NCBI RefSeq assembly: GCF_013177675.1
Contig: NZ_CP042652.1
Span: 2,955,072 to 3,019,071 of the forward strand
DNA: 64,000 bases
Source of the DNA: Arcobacter acticola
GTDB taxonomy: Bacteria > Campylobacterota > Campylobacteria > Campylobacterales > Arcobacteraceae
Direction: 5' to 3'
A model generated the notes under the pieces. The model made no database searches. It worked only from the letters and a program-made list of their open reading frames with translations, and was not told the DNA's origin. This document shows positions 46,269 through 54,717 of this stretch, one piece after another; within the stretch, counting starts at the first letter, position 1, and every line of letters begins with the position of its first letter. Both the position numbers and the translations under genes were made by a program.

Positions 46269-46278
46269 AGGAGAAACC

Positions 46279-46791
46279 ATGAAATATTTAATTTTTTTAA
46301 CAATATTTTTGAACTCTTTATTTGCAGAGTCATATTCATCAGGGAGAACTGATGTTGCACCTGTAAATAATCAGCTTTACATAAAAGAGTGTGGTTCATG
46401 TCACTTCCCATATCAGCCAGGACTTCTTCCTACTAATTCATGGAAAAAAATGATGGTAAATCTAGATAAACACTTTGGAGTTGATGCCACTATAGCTCCT
46501 GAAGATTTTGAAACATTATCAAAATATCTAAATGACAATAGTGCTGAAAAAAATATGCAATATAAAAGAAGTAATAGAATAGTTTCAAGTTTACTTCCGG
46601 GCCAAGAAGCTGATTCTATTTCAACAACACCTTATATGGTTCAAAAACATAGGGAAATAAGAAAAGATTTAATCACACAGCCCGATGTAAAAGGCTTATT
46701 TAACTGTATGGCTTGTCATACAACAGCAGATAAAGGCATTTATTCTGAAAGAGCTATAAATATCCCAAACTTTGGAAGATGGGAAGATTAA
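46279..46791 (+). CDS. Diheme cytochrome c (DHC family)
   Basis: This 170-residue periplasmic protein has a Sec signal peptide and two heme sites, CGSCH (about residue 38) and CMACH (about residue 148). It matches the DHC family that passes electrons to SHP. A region with the same order (CxxCH, GLLPTNSWKKMM, HFG, second CxxCH) reappears in the next gene pair, so this domain is duplicated. It lies between the SHP and b561 genes. Confidence 0.88.
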   Translation: MKYLIFLTIFLNSLFAESYSSGRTDVAPVNNQLYIKECGSCHFPYQPGLLPTNSWKKMMVNLDKHFGVDATIAPEDFETLSKYLNDNSAEKNMQYKRSNRIVSSLLPGQEADSISTTPYMVQKHREIRKDLITQPDVKGLFNCMACHTTADKGIYSERAINIPNFGRWED

Positions 46792-46802
46792 AAGGATAAT
46801 TT

Positions 46803-47579
46803 ATGCAAAAATCATATATTTGGTCATTACCAACTAGAGTTTTTCACGCTCTTTTTGTACTATTTATTCTATTGGCTTTTTTAAGTGCTGATGAGGATAG
46901 ATGGTTAAATTACCATGCAATAATCGGTTATGGGGTTTTAATACTACTTGTATTTAGAATATTTTGGGGAATCTTTGGACCTAAATACTCTTTATTTAAA
47001 GATTTTTCAATAGGAAAACAAAATGTAAAAGAGTTTTTAAACAATATTTTTGAAGATAATCAAAAATACATAGGTCATAATCCATTAGCTTCTTATGTAA
47101 TGATTGCCATGTTAATAGTTGCACTTTTAACTGTAATTACAGGGGTATTAGCCTTTGGTATTCAAGAAGGAAAAGGTATTTTATCTTCGTGGAATTCACC
47201 TTTTTTTAAAGAGATGGAACTATTTAAAGGAATTCATGAGATATTTTCAACTCTGTTTTTAGTTTTGATTGTAGCTCATATTGCTGGTGTTTTAAGTGAT
47301 AGATTACTTCATAAAAAGCATGAAACTCTAAACTCTATAATCACTGGCTATAAAATAACAAATGATAATGAAAGTGTAAAACTAAATATTTTTCAAAAAA
47401 TATTTGCTTTTTTTATGTTTATACTATTTATAGGATTTTTACTTTTTAATTTCTATAAACCAAATAATATTTTAGTCTCATCTATTTATAAAACAATAGA
47501 TTATCAAACACAAAATGAAGTTTTTGTAAATGAGTGTGCATCGTGCCACACTCTGTATCCCTCCCACGCTTTTGCCTAA
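46803..47579 (+). CDS. Cytochrome b561 with frameshifted DHC-like C-terminus
   Basis: This reading frame encodes a full di-heme cytochrome b561 domain (about residues 1-215) with four membrane segments and paired His (LPTRVFHALF, NYHAIIGYG, GIHEIFSTL, VAHIAGVL). It then starts a c-type domain (NECASCH) but stops 11 residues later. The following frame (47530-47922) continues the homology to DHC. The intact gene would encode about 372 residues after deletion of one base near 47563-47570. It should pass electrons from the quinone pool to SHP/DHC. The b561 part may still work. Confidence 0.82.
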   Translation: MQKSYIWSLPTRVFHALFVLFILLAFLSADEDRWLNYHAIIGYGVLILLVFRIFWGIFGPKYSLFKDFSIGKQNVKEFLNNIFEDNQKYIGHNPLASYVMIAMLIVALLTVITGVLAFGIQEGKGILSSWNSPFFKEMELFKGIHEIFSTLFLVLIVAHIAGVLSDRLLHKKHETLNSIITGYKITNDNESVKLNIFQKIFAFFMFILFIGFLLFNFYKPNNILVSSIYKTIDYQTQNEVFVNECASCHTLYPSHAFA

Positions 47580-47922
47580 AAAATCATGGGAAGTAATGAT
47601 GAGTGATTTGGAAAATCACTTTGGAGATGATGCCTCTATTGATGAAGAGTCAAATAAAAATATTTTGGCTTATTTAGTAAAAAATAGTGCTGAGACTTCA
47701 AGTATGGAATCAAGTTGGAATTTCTTGAATTCAATAGGTGATAAAGATATAATAGCCATGAGTGATACAATATTTTGGAAAGAAACCCATAAAGATATTG
47801 ATAAAAAGTTATATAATCACAAAGATATAAAAAATAAAGCAAACTGTAAAGCTTGTCATAGTGATATTGAAAAAGGATTAATTGAAGATGAAAATATTAA
47901 AAATCTTTCTGCTTTTAAGTAG
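47530..47922 (+). pseudogene. Frameshifted C-terminal DHC-like part of the b561 gene
   Basis: From about 47570 this frame continues the diheme domain that begins in the b561 frame: LLPKKSWEVMMSDLENHFG matches LLPTNSWKKMMVNLDKHFG of the neighbouring DHC gene, and CKACH is the second heme site. The first codons of this frame are out of register with the family. A single extra C in the CCCTCCC run at about 47563-47569 explains the break. It could also be a sequencing error. Confidence 0.75.
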
Positions 47923-48277
47923 TTTATTTCTATTTGTAAATGCAGACGATGATAATCATTGGTATAGACACACATATAAAAACCTTGATTATTTAGAATT
48001 AAATAATGAACAAACCGTAAAAATGAAAGAGATTTTAATTGACTTCAAAAAGCAATATAAAGAGTTCTATGAGTTTAAAGAGAAGCAAGAAGATAGAATA
48101 AGAGATATTTTAAGAAATGATATTTTCAATGAAAAAGAGTATTTAACTATTTTAAATGAAATCAAATCAAAAGCATCACTTTTAGAAGTACAAAAGATGA
48201 ATAATATTCATAATATTTTAAATGAAAAACAAAGAAAAAAGTTCTCCAAATATTTCAAGGAATGGGAAGTTGAATAA
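47888..48277 (+). CDS. CpxP/Spy-like periplasmic protein
   Basis: This protein of about 129 residues has a Sec signal peptide (KILKIFLLLSSLFLFVNA) and a helical, charged mature part. LNNEQTVKMKEILIDFKK and LNEKQRKKFSKYF are LTxxQ-like elements of the CpxP/Spy/CnrX group of envelope stress sensors. The start is taken at the ATG at 47888; a TTG two codons earlier is possible. It lies before a response regulator and a histidine kinase, as CpxP does beside CpxRA. Confidence 0.75.
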   Translation: MKILKIFLLLSSLFLFVNADDDNHWYRHTYKNLDYLELNNEQTVKMKEILIDFKKQYKEFYEFKEKQEDRIRDILRNDIFNEKEYLTILNEIKSKASLLEVQKMNNIHNILNEKQRKKFSKYFKEWEVE

Positions 48278-48935
48278 AAGTGTCCTGTTAATTGAAGATG
48301 ACTTACAAATGCAAGAATTTATAATTGAATATTTAAAAGATTATAACTTTGATTGTACTGCATTTACTCATCCAAAAGATGCAATTCAGAGCTTTAAAAA
48401 CAACAATGATTATGAAATTATCATACTTGATTTGATGCTTCCTGATATGGATGGTTTTGATTTATTTAGAAAACTAAAACAAATAAAAAACATTCCTATT
48501 ATTATCTCAACAGCACGTGGTGATATAGGAAATAAAATCCATGGGTTTGAACTAGGAGCCGATGATTATCTTGCAAAACCCTATGAACCAAGAGAGTTAG
48601 TTTTAAGAATTGAACATATTTTGAAAAAAAACATTTCAAATAAAATAAATATCTGCAATTTTGAAATAGACAAAGAAAATAGAACTGTAGTTTTAGATGG
48701 TTTTCCAATTGATTTTACAAAAATAGAGTTTGAGATTTTCATGTTTTTAATAAACAATCTAAATAAAATCTCATCAAGAGAACAGATACTAAATGCCACA
48801 TCTTTAGATGAAAATACTAAAAATAGAACAATAGATATGCATATTTCAAATATTAGATATAAGATTGGCGATGATTCAAAAAATCCAATATTTATAAAAT
48901 CTGTTTGGGGTATTGGGTATAAATTCGTAGGATAA
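48270..48935 (+). CDS. OmpR-family response regulator
   Basis: This response regulator of about 221 residues has a receiver domain (IEDD, phospho-acceptor in IILDLMLPDMDGF, STA and KPY) and a winged-helix output domain (KIEFEIFMFLINNLNKIS, WGIGYKF). The likely start is the TTG at 48270, after AGGAATGGGAAG; the longer frame from 48222 lies within the previous gene. It pairs with the kinase 3 bases downstream. Its probable targets are the envelope or cytochrome genes before it. Confidence 0.88.
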   Translation: MNKSVLLIEDDLQMQEFIIEYLKDYNFDCTAFTHPKDAIQSFKNNNDYEIIILDLMLPDMDGFDLFRKLKQIKNIPIIISTARGDIGNKIHGFELGADDYLAKPYEPRELVLRIEHILKKNISNKINICNFEIDKENRTVVLDGFPIDFTKIEFEIFMFLINNLNKISSREQILNATSLDENTKNRTIDMHISNIRYKIGDDSKNPIFIKSVWGIGYKFVG

Positions 48936-48938
48936 AAC

Positions 48939-50141
48939 ATGTCAATTTTTAAAAAAATATCAATTTTATTTTTTATTAGTTTAACCCTTATGAGTATAAT
49001 TGGATTTTGGATTGATGAAATAAATTCAAAAAGGATTGATACTCTTGTAAAAGAAAAATATATCAAAATATCCAATGAACTTTTTCAAAATATTGAAAAC
49101 AAAACTCAATTAAATGCCCTACTTGATAAATATGATTTAGAAAAAAAAGAGTTAAAAAACAACAACAATTATAATATTTTATATGAAAACACTCTTACCT
49201 TTGGATATATAGTAATTTTACAAGAGACTTTTGGAGATGAATTTATTATAAAAATCAAATACTTAGATGATGAGTATATTTTAAAAACAGCAGATGAAGA
49301 AAATATCACAGATAAATTAATATTAAATATTTTGGTATTTGTAGATATTTTTGTTTTATTTTTGATTTTTTTATATATTTTAAAACTTCTTTCTCCTTTA
49401 AAAATAATCACAAAACAACTTACAAACTTTTCAAATGGTGATTTATCAAGTAGAATTGATATTAAATCAAATGACGAAATAGGAATACTTGCAAACTCTT
49501 TTAATAAAATGGCATCAAACTTAGAAAACCTAATTAAAACAAGAGAAGAGCTTTTAAGAGATATAGGACATGAACTAAGAACTCCAATTGCAAAAGGAAA
49601 ATTTGCCATAGAAAAGATTGATGATTTTTCACAAAAAGAGCTATTAAAAAAGATTTTTAAAGATTTAGAAGTTTTAACAAATGAGCTAATAGAGCTTGAA
49701 AAACTAAACTCCACAAAACTAAATATCACTACTTTTAAAGCGGAAACTTTAATAGTTGAATCTTTAGAAAAACTATACCTTGATGATGAATCAAAAATAG
49801 AAATAAACATACAAGAAGATTTTAAAATAAATGGTGACCTATATTATCTTTCAATTGTTTTAAAAAATCTAATTGATAATGCTTTAAAATACGCTATTTC
49901 ATATCCAATACAAATAGATGTAAATCTAAATACTATATCAGTATCAAACAAAGGTAAAGAGCTGTCAAAACAGCTTGAATACTACCTAAAACCTTTTACT
50001 CAAGAGTTATCTCAAAGAGATGGTTTTGGTTTGGGTTTGAGTATTGTAAAAAAGATTATTGATAAACACGATTTTAGATTGGAGTATTCTTATAAAGATG
50101 AGAGTAATATCTTTAAAATTTGTCTATTAAATATTCAATAA
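48939..50141 (+). CDS. Membrane sensor histidine kinase
   Basis: This 400-residue kinase has two membrane segments (about 6-25 and 130-150), a HAMP domain, the phospho-acceptor His in RDIGHELRTPIAKGK and an ATPase domain with NLIDNALKYA and GFGLGLSIVKK. The short periplasmic loop of about 100 residues would sense the envelope. It is paired with the response regulator just upstream. No further specificity can be read. Confidence 0.88.
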   Translation: MSIFKKISILFFISLTLMSIIGFWIDEINSKRIDTLVKEKYIKISNELFQNIENKTQLNALLDKYDLEKKELKNNNNYNILYENTLTFGYIVILQETFGDEFIIKIKYLDDEYILKTADEENITDKLILNILVFVDIFVLFLIFLYILKLLSPLKIITKQLTNFSNGDLSSRIDIKSNDEIGILANSFNKMASNLENLIKTREELLRDIGHELRTPIAKGKFAIEKIDDFSQKELLKKIFKDLEVLTNELIELEKLNSTKLNITTFKAETLIVESLEKLYLDDESKIEINIQEDFKINGDLYYLSIVLKNLIDNALKYAISYPIQIDVNLNTISVSNKGKELSKQLEYYLKPFTQELSQRDGFGLGLSIVKKIIDKHDFRLEYSYKDESNIFKICLLNIQ

Positions 50142-50339
50142 AATCATTTTAGTAAATAATATTTTACTTTTTCAATAATTATTAAGCTATTTTATATTAA
50201 TATTTCTTCAGATTTGTGGTACAAATAGAGATAAATGAACAATCTTCAATCTCATCTTTTTTAGGATAAACATACTTTTAAAGTAATAAAAGTCATATCC
50301 AAAATTCAAAATTAAAACATACTGTTAGGAGAACATTGC

Positions 50340-51542
50340 ATGGAATATTTCAAGCAATTTAAACAAAACTATTTAGTTAGTTTTTGGCGTCCAACACCTG
50401 CTGTTATAGCGTTAGGAGTTCTTGCTGCTTACTATTTTGGTATAACAGGTACTTATTGGGCAGTTACAGGTGAGTTCACACGATGGGGTGGACATATTTT
50501 ACAATTTGCTGGTGTTGATATTAGCAATTGGGGTTATTATAAAATCATGAAAATGGAAGGGAATAGCCTTACTCGAATTGATGGTGTTATGATTATTGGT
50601 ATGTTCGCTGGATGTATTGCAGCTGCTTTTTGGGGAAACAATGTAAAGCTTAGAATGCCTGCTAGTAATATCAGAATTGCACAAGCATTAATAGGTGGAA
50701 TAATTGCAGGATTTGGAGCACGTCTAGGTATGGGTTGTAACCTTGCTAGTTTGTTTACTGGAATTCCTCAGTTTTCACTTCATGCATGGTTTTTTACTCT
50801 TGCTATGATTATTGGTGTTTATTTAGGTGTAAAAGTAACTGAACTTTCTTTTTTCAAATCAAAAATAAAACTACAAAAAGTTTCTTGTAGCAAAGATTTA
50901 CAAAAAGATAAGCAACAAGTAAAATCATTATTTACAATAGGTTCTTTTGTATTTATAGCTATGCTTATTTGGGCTTTATACTTAATATTTGTTGCAAATA
51001 GCATGAAACTCGGAATTGCTATGCTTTTTGGAGCAGCTTTTGGTTTACTTATTGCTAAAGCTCAGATTTGTTTTACATCTGCATTTAGAGATATTTTTAC
51101 AACAGGAAGAAGCGAACTTGCAATTGCTATTGTAGTTGGTATGGCTGTTTCTACTATTGGAGTATTTTCTTATATAATGATGGGTGCACCTCCTAAAATC
51201 ATGTGGGCTGGACCAAATGCTATTATTGGTGGTTTATTATTTGGATTTGGTATTGTTCTTGCAGGTGGTTGTGAATGTGGTTGGATGTATAGAGCTGTTG
51301 AAGGTCAAGTTCACTTTTGGATTGTTGGAATTGGAAATGTAATTGGTGCTACTTTACTTGCGTTTATGTGGGATAGTTTTTCAATCTCATTGGCTACATC
51401 TTGGCCAAAAATAAATATGCTTGAATCACTTGGCTCTTATGGTGGATTATTTATGAATTATATTTTCTTATTTTTATTATTTTTATTAATTCTAAAATTA
51501 GAAAAAAATTATAGATTTAAATTACAAACAAAAGGAAATTGA
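50340..51542 (+). CDS. YeeE/YedE-family transporter, FdhT-like
   Basis: This 400-residue membrane protein has about ten hydrophobic segments and the YedE marks GMGCNLASLFTGI and GGCECGWMYRAVEGQ with conserved cysteines. Family members move sulfur or selenium species such as thiosulfate. In Campylobacter jejuni the homologous FdhT, with FdhU, is needed for selenium-dependent formate dehydrogenase. The next gene is a TusA-like protein as in that pair. The exact substrate here is unknown. Confidence 0.85.
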   Translation: MEYFKQFKQNYLVSFWRPTPAVIALGVLAAYYFGITGTYWAVTGEFTRWGGHILQFAGVDISNWGYYKIMKMEGNSLTRIDGVMIIGMFAGCIAAAFWGNNVKLRMPASNIRIAQALIGGIIAGFGARLGMGCNLASLFTGIPQFSLHAWFFTLAMIIGVYLGVKVTELSFFKSKIKLQKVSCSKDLQKDKQQVKSLFTIGSFVFIAMLIWALYLIFVANSMKLGIAMLFGAAFGLLIAKAQICFTSAFRDIFTTGRSELAIAIVVGMAVSTIGVFSYIMMGAPPKIMWAGPNAIIGGLLFGFGIVLAGGCECGWMYRAVEGQVHFWIVGIGNVIGATLLAFMWDSFSISLATSWPKINMLESLGSYGGLFMNYIFLFLLFLLILKLEKNYRFKLQTKGN

Positions 51543-51543
51543 G

Positions 51544-51783
51544 ATGGAAAAAGAAAATATAGTTCCAGATTATAGACTTGATATGCAAGGTGAGCCTTGT
51601 CCTTATCCTGCTGTGAAAACTCTTGAAGCAATGCAAAGTTTAAAAAAAGGTGAGATTTTAGAGATAATTAGTGATTGTCCTCAAAGTATCAATAATATCC
51701 CAATTGATATGAAGAATCATGGTTACAAAGTTTTAAGTATTGATAGTAGTGGTCCTACTATCCAATATATAATTCAAAAATAG
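51544..51783 (+). CDS. TusA-like sulfur carrier, FdhU-like
   Basis: This 79-residue protein has the TusA fold and motif CPYP (EPCPYPAVKTLEAM) with the sulfur-accepting Cys at about residue 19. It starts two bases after the YedE gene and is certainly coupled to it. TusA proteins carry persulfide sulfur; together with YedE/FdhT they are tied to selenium or sulfur delivery for formate dehydrogenase in Campylobacter. Confidence 0.88.
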   Translation: MEKENIVPDYRLDMQGEPCPYPAVKTLEAMQSLKKGEILEIISDCPQSINNIPIDMKNHGYKVLSIDSSGPTIQYIIQK

Positions 51784-51795
51784 AAAAGTAAATAG

Positions 51796-51820
51796 AGGAT
51801 TATTTAATCCTTTATTTATT
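51796..51820 (+). terminator. Terminator of the yedE-tusA pair
   Basis: AGGATTA (51796-51802), loop TT, TAATCCT (51805-51811), then TTATTTATT. It lies 13 bases after the stop codon. Confidence 0.7.
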
Positions 51821-52370
51821 AAATCCCAAGTTTATCAATATCTTTTAAAATATGAATATCTAAATCTACAATAAAATGAGATACTAATTTTATCTTAACG
51901 ATTTCATCATCTAATATGGAAAAGTTTTCTAAATCTATTGTGTTTTTATCTTTTGTTAATACAACAAAATCATCCCCAAATACTCTAAAAATAAGATTAT
52001 CAGAATCTATAAATAAATCTTTTAAAATTGTTGCCACATTTTTTAAATATCTATCACCTTCTATCCATCCAAATTTTTTATTATATTCAGAAAAATTTTT
52101 AAGACTTAAAACATGGAAATAATTATACTCTTCCAAAATTCTTTGATTTATAATAAAATCTAAATAATTAATATTATATAAATGTGTTAATTGGTCATTA
52201 TAAAAATATGAGAATCTAGCACTTTCCATTTGTGAGATTGGATTCTGAGATATATTCTCATCAATTTTTTCTTTTGATAGCACTTCAATCGCTATATCTA
52301 CTATGTCACTATCATACATACTATTTTTATAATCATGGGAACCTCTAAAAATACCTTTTAAAGCTCCCAA
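51819..52370 (-). pseudogene. 3' part of an IS-split HD-GYP-GGDEF gene
   Basis: From residue 13 onwards this frame is the downstream continuation of the HD-GYP gene at 53662-54717. The first 11 residues are encoded by the IS5 end. DYKNSMYDSDIVDIAIEVL completes the HD-GYP domain, followed by a GGDEF-like domain whose active site is FGDDF in place of GGDEF, so cyclase activity is doubtful even before disruption. The frame opens at a TTG at 52370 just after a stop codon, with no good ribosome site. Translation is unlikely. Confidence 0.85.
52337..52352. repeat. Left terminal inverted repeat of the IS5-family element
   Basis: GGGAACCTCTAAAAAT pairs with 53665-53680, one mismatch. TCAT at 52333-52336 lies directly outside. 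Confidence 0.85.
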
Positions 52371-52485
52371 CTTTTACTTTTTTTGATTTTTAAAAAATCT
52401 CAGCCCAATTCTAACTGAACTTTACTAAGAATTTTGTGGAAATCACCCTAATATTTTGGATATTTCATCCATTTCCCAACTCTTT

Positions 52486-53517
52486 TCATATCAATTTTAC
52501 CTTTTGTAATCTAACCATCTGTTCGTATCTGACTAAGTTGTAGGTAAGGTTCGTAAGTCCTATTGTGGACTTTATCCTATCTATTCCAATTGAGAGAAGA
52601 TTAAGTGCATTATGCATTTGAGTTGTAAGTGTTCCAAATATATGTTCAACTCTTACTCTTGTTTTAGAGTGTTTATAATTTTCTTTATGCTGGGCATTGG
52701 TTAAGGGTTTGTTTCTGTAGGCTCTTTTGATAACTTTTGATTTCACATTTTTACTTTCGAGATATTGCTCAGTCTCTTCAGATTTATAAGCACTATCAGC
52801 ATAGAGGGTATTATCATCTCCATCTATCAAATCTTTAACCACTTGTGAATCATGGGTTGAAGCTGGCGTCACTTCATATTTAGTGATAATTTTAGTTTTC
52901 TGATCTGAGGCTACATGATCTTTATATCCATATTCTCTTTGACCTCCTTTTGTTGTCCATCTTGCATCACAATCTTTTTGAGCTTTTTTATTTGGATTGT
53001 CTTCAAAGCTTTGTGGCATTTTATCCTCTTTGATTTGTTTATTTTCATCTCTTGTATTTCTTTGTTTGGGTACATTTACAAATGAAGCATCAACGATTGT
53101 CCCCTCTTTGGCAACTATTCCATTTGAGATAAGTTTAGAGGTAAATAGTTCAAATAATTTTTTGGATAAACCTTTCTCTTTTAGTTGCTCTTTAAACAAC
53201 CATATAGTCTTTTCATCTGGTACATCATCACCGATTTGCAATCCTAAAAAATCTAAAAATGATAATCTATCTTTGATCTGAAATTCTGTTTGTTCATCTG
53301 AAAGATTATAATATCGTTGAAGTATTAAAATTTTAAACATTAGCAATTTATCGTATGGCTTTCTTCCTGCATTTGACTTTCTATCCTCTTTTTCTAAAGC
53401 TGATTCAATTGTTTCTCTAAACATCTCCCAATCAATAATCTTGTTTAGTTTTTGTAGCGGTGGTTGATGTTTATTGATTTTTTCCAATTGAAATTCGTAG
53501 TCAAATAGTCCTGCCAT
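52486..53517 (-). CDS. IS5-family transposase
   Basis: This 343-residue DDE transposase has an N-terminal domain (NAGRKPYDKLLMFKILIL, then FLDFLGLQIGDDVPDEKTIW) and the catalytic core with GTIVDASFV (first Asp), NTLYADSAYKSEE (second Asp) and RVRVEHIFGTL (Glu). All three acidic residues are present, so it looks active. It lies within the 1344-bp element and reads in the same direction as the disrupted host gene. Confidence 0.93.
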   Translation of the reverse strand: MAGLFDYEFQLEKINKHQPPLQKLNKIIDWEMFRETIESALEKEDRKSNAGRKPYDKLLMFKILILQRYYNLSDEQTEFQIKDRLSFLDFLGLQIGDDVPDEKTIWLFKEQLKEKGLSKKLFELFTSKLISNGIVAKEGTIVDASFVNVPKQRNTRDENKQIKEDKMPQSFEDNPNKKAQKDCDARWTTKGGQREYGYKDHVASDQKTKIITKYEVTPASTHDSQVVKDLIDGDDNTLYADSAYKSEETEQYLESKNVKSKVIKRAYRNKPLTNAQHKENYKHSKTRVRVEHIFGTLTTQMHNALNLLSIGIDRIKSTIGLTNLTYNLVRYEQMVRLQKVKLI

Positions 53518-53661
53518 TTTTTAACCTTTGTACCTATATTTATATAGATATTTTAGCTAAAAAGTCCTACAAAAAGCCTTACATAAAGGGTTTTGTCGCT
53601 TTATTGCAAAGTATACATCATCAGTGATTTTATGAATATTTTCAATTTTTATGAATATTGA

Positions 53662-54717
53662 CTAATTTTTAGAGGTGCCCTCATTTAACTCTTCTAAAGC
53701 TTCTTCAAGACTTTTTCTTTTATTATATATTCTGTTTGTTGTCATTGTATCAAAGCCATCTGCAATAGCTAAAATTTTTGATTCAAGAGGAATTTCATCT
53801 GATTTTAAGCCCTTTGGATAACCCAGTCCATCAACTCGTTCATGGTGAAAGTGAATAATATTTGCTATTTTTTTAAAATCATTAACTTTAGATAAAAGTT
53901 CAAATCCTATAGAAGAGTGTTTTTTTATAAGTTTGTATTCGTTATCATTTAATCTTGATGGTTTTAGTAAGATAGAATCAGGAATAACAATTTTACCAAT
54001 ATCATGTAAAATACCAGCCTCATAAATCATGTCACAATTTTGTTTTGTAAGATGCATTTTACTTGCTATTTTTTTCGCATATGTTGCTACTCTTTTTGAA
54101 TGACCAGCTGTATATGGATCTCTTTTTTCTATTAGTTCCGCTAAAGTATACAGCACTTCTTTATAGTTTTCTAATTTCTTTAATGCATAGAGTTTTTCAT
54201 TTTCTACGTTTTCTAAAGTTAAAACTATCCATTTATCTTTTAGTAAATATGGCTTTGCATCTAATCTAAAACTTGCTACTCCACTATCACAAAGTAAGTC
54301 TATTTCTAAATGTTTTTTAAGATACTCTTTTTTATCAATCCAATTAAAAAAAGATTTTATACCATTTCTTGCTATTAAGCTAATAAACATTTTATTTTTT
54401 TCATTTAAAAATCTATAGGCAAAATAAGCTCTTGCTATATTATTTATATTTTGTATTTCTAGCTTATTATCAAGTAAAATAAACCCTATTGTAGCGTCCA
54501 TAAATAAACTCTCATACTCAAGTTGAGAAGTTAATAGTTTTTCTTCTTTCTCCCTTAACTCTTCATTTTGTGCTTCAAGTTCAGCTTGATAAACATCCAA
54601 CTCATGAAGAAGAGTTTTTAAATCACTACTTTCAAATTTTGAAGAAAAATCATTGCCTTTTCTTTGTATAATTTCATAGGCCTTTTTTCTTAATTCTATG
54701 TCAGTTTGCTCTAACAT
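53662..54717 (-). pseudogene. 5' part of an IS-split PAS-HD-GYP-GGDEF gene
   Basis: This 351-residue frame has a short N-terminal coiled region (HELDVYQAELEAQNEELR), a PAS-like domain (about 70-175) and an HD-GYP domain with AGHSKRVATYA, LHDIGK, HHERVDGLGYPKGL and IADGFDTMT. It breaks off at EALEELNE and then reads GTSKN from the IS5 end. In the intact gene it continues as at 51819-52370, total about 516 residues. HD-GYP enzymes degrade c-di-GMP; the catalytic residues are all in this part, but the last helices are missing. Confidence 0.85.
53665..53680. repeat. Right terminal inverted repeat of the IS5-family element
   Basis: ATTTTTAGAGGTGCCC is the inverted partner of 52337-52352. TCAT at 53681-53684 lies directly outside. 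Confidence 0.85.

Larger units (their letters stand above)
52337..53680 (-). mobile_element. IS5-family insertion sequence
   Basis: This 1344-bp element carries one transposase gene. Its ends are GGGAACCTCTAAAAAT (52337-52352) and, inverted, GGGCACCTCTAAAAAT (53680-53665), identical at 15 of 16 positions. It is flanked by a 4-bp duplication TCAT at 52333-52336 and 53681-53684. Insertion is in an HD-GYP-GGDEF gene. The intact ends and duplication point to a recent event. Confidence 0.9.

Noticed and set aside
48581..49075. 164-residue minus-strand frame across the response regulator and kinase junction
   Set aside because: Antisense to two conserved genes, no recognisable features.
49169..49810. 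213-residue frame antisense to the histidine kinase gene
   Set aside because: Ser/Phe/Ile-rich shadow of conserved kinase sequence, no ribosome site or family match.
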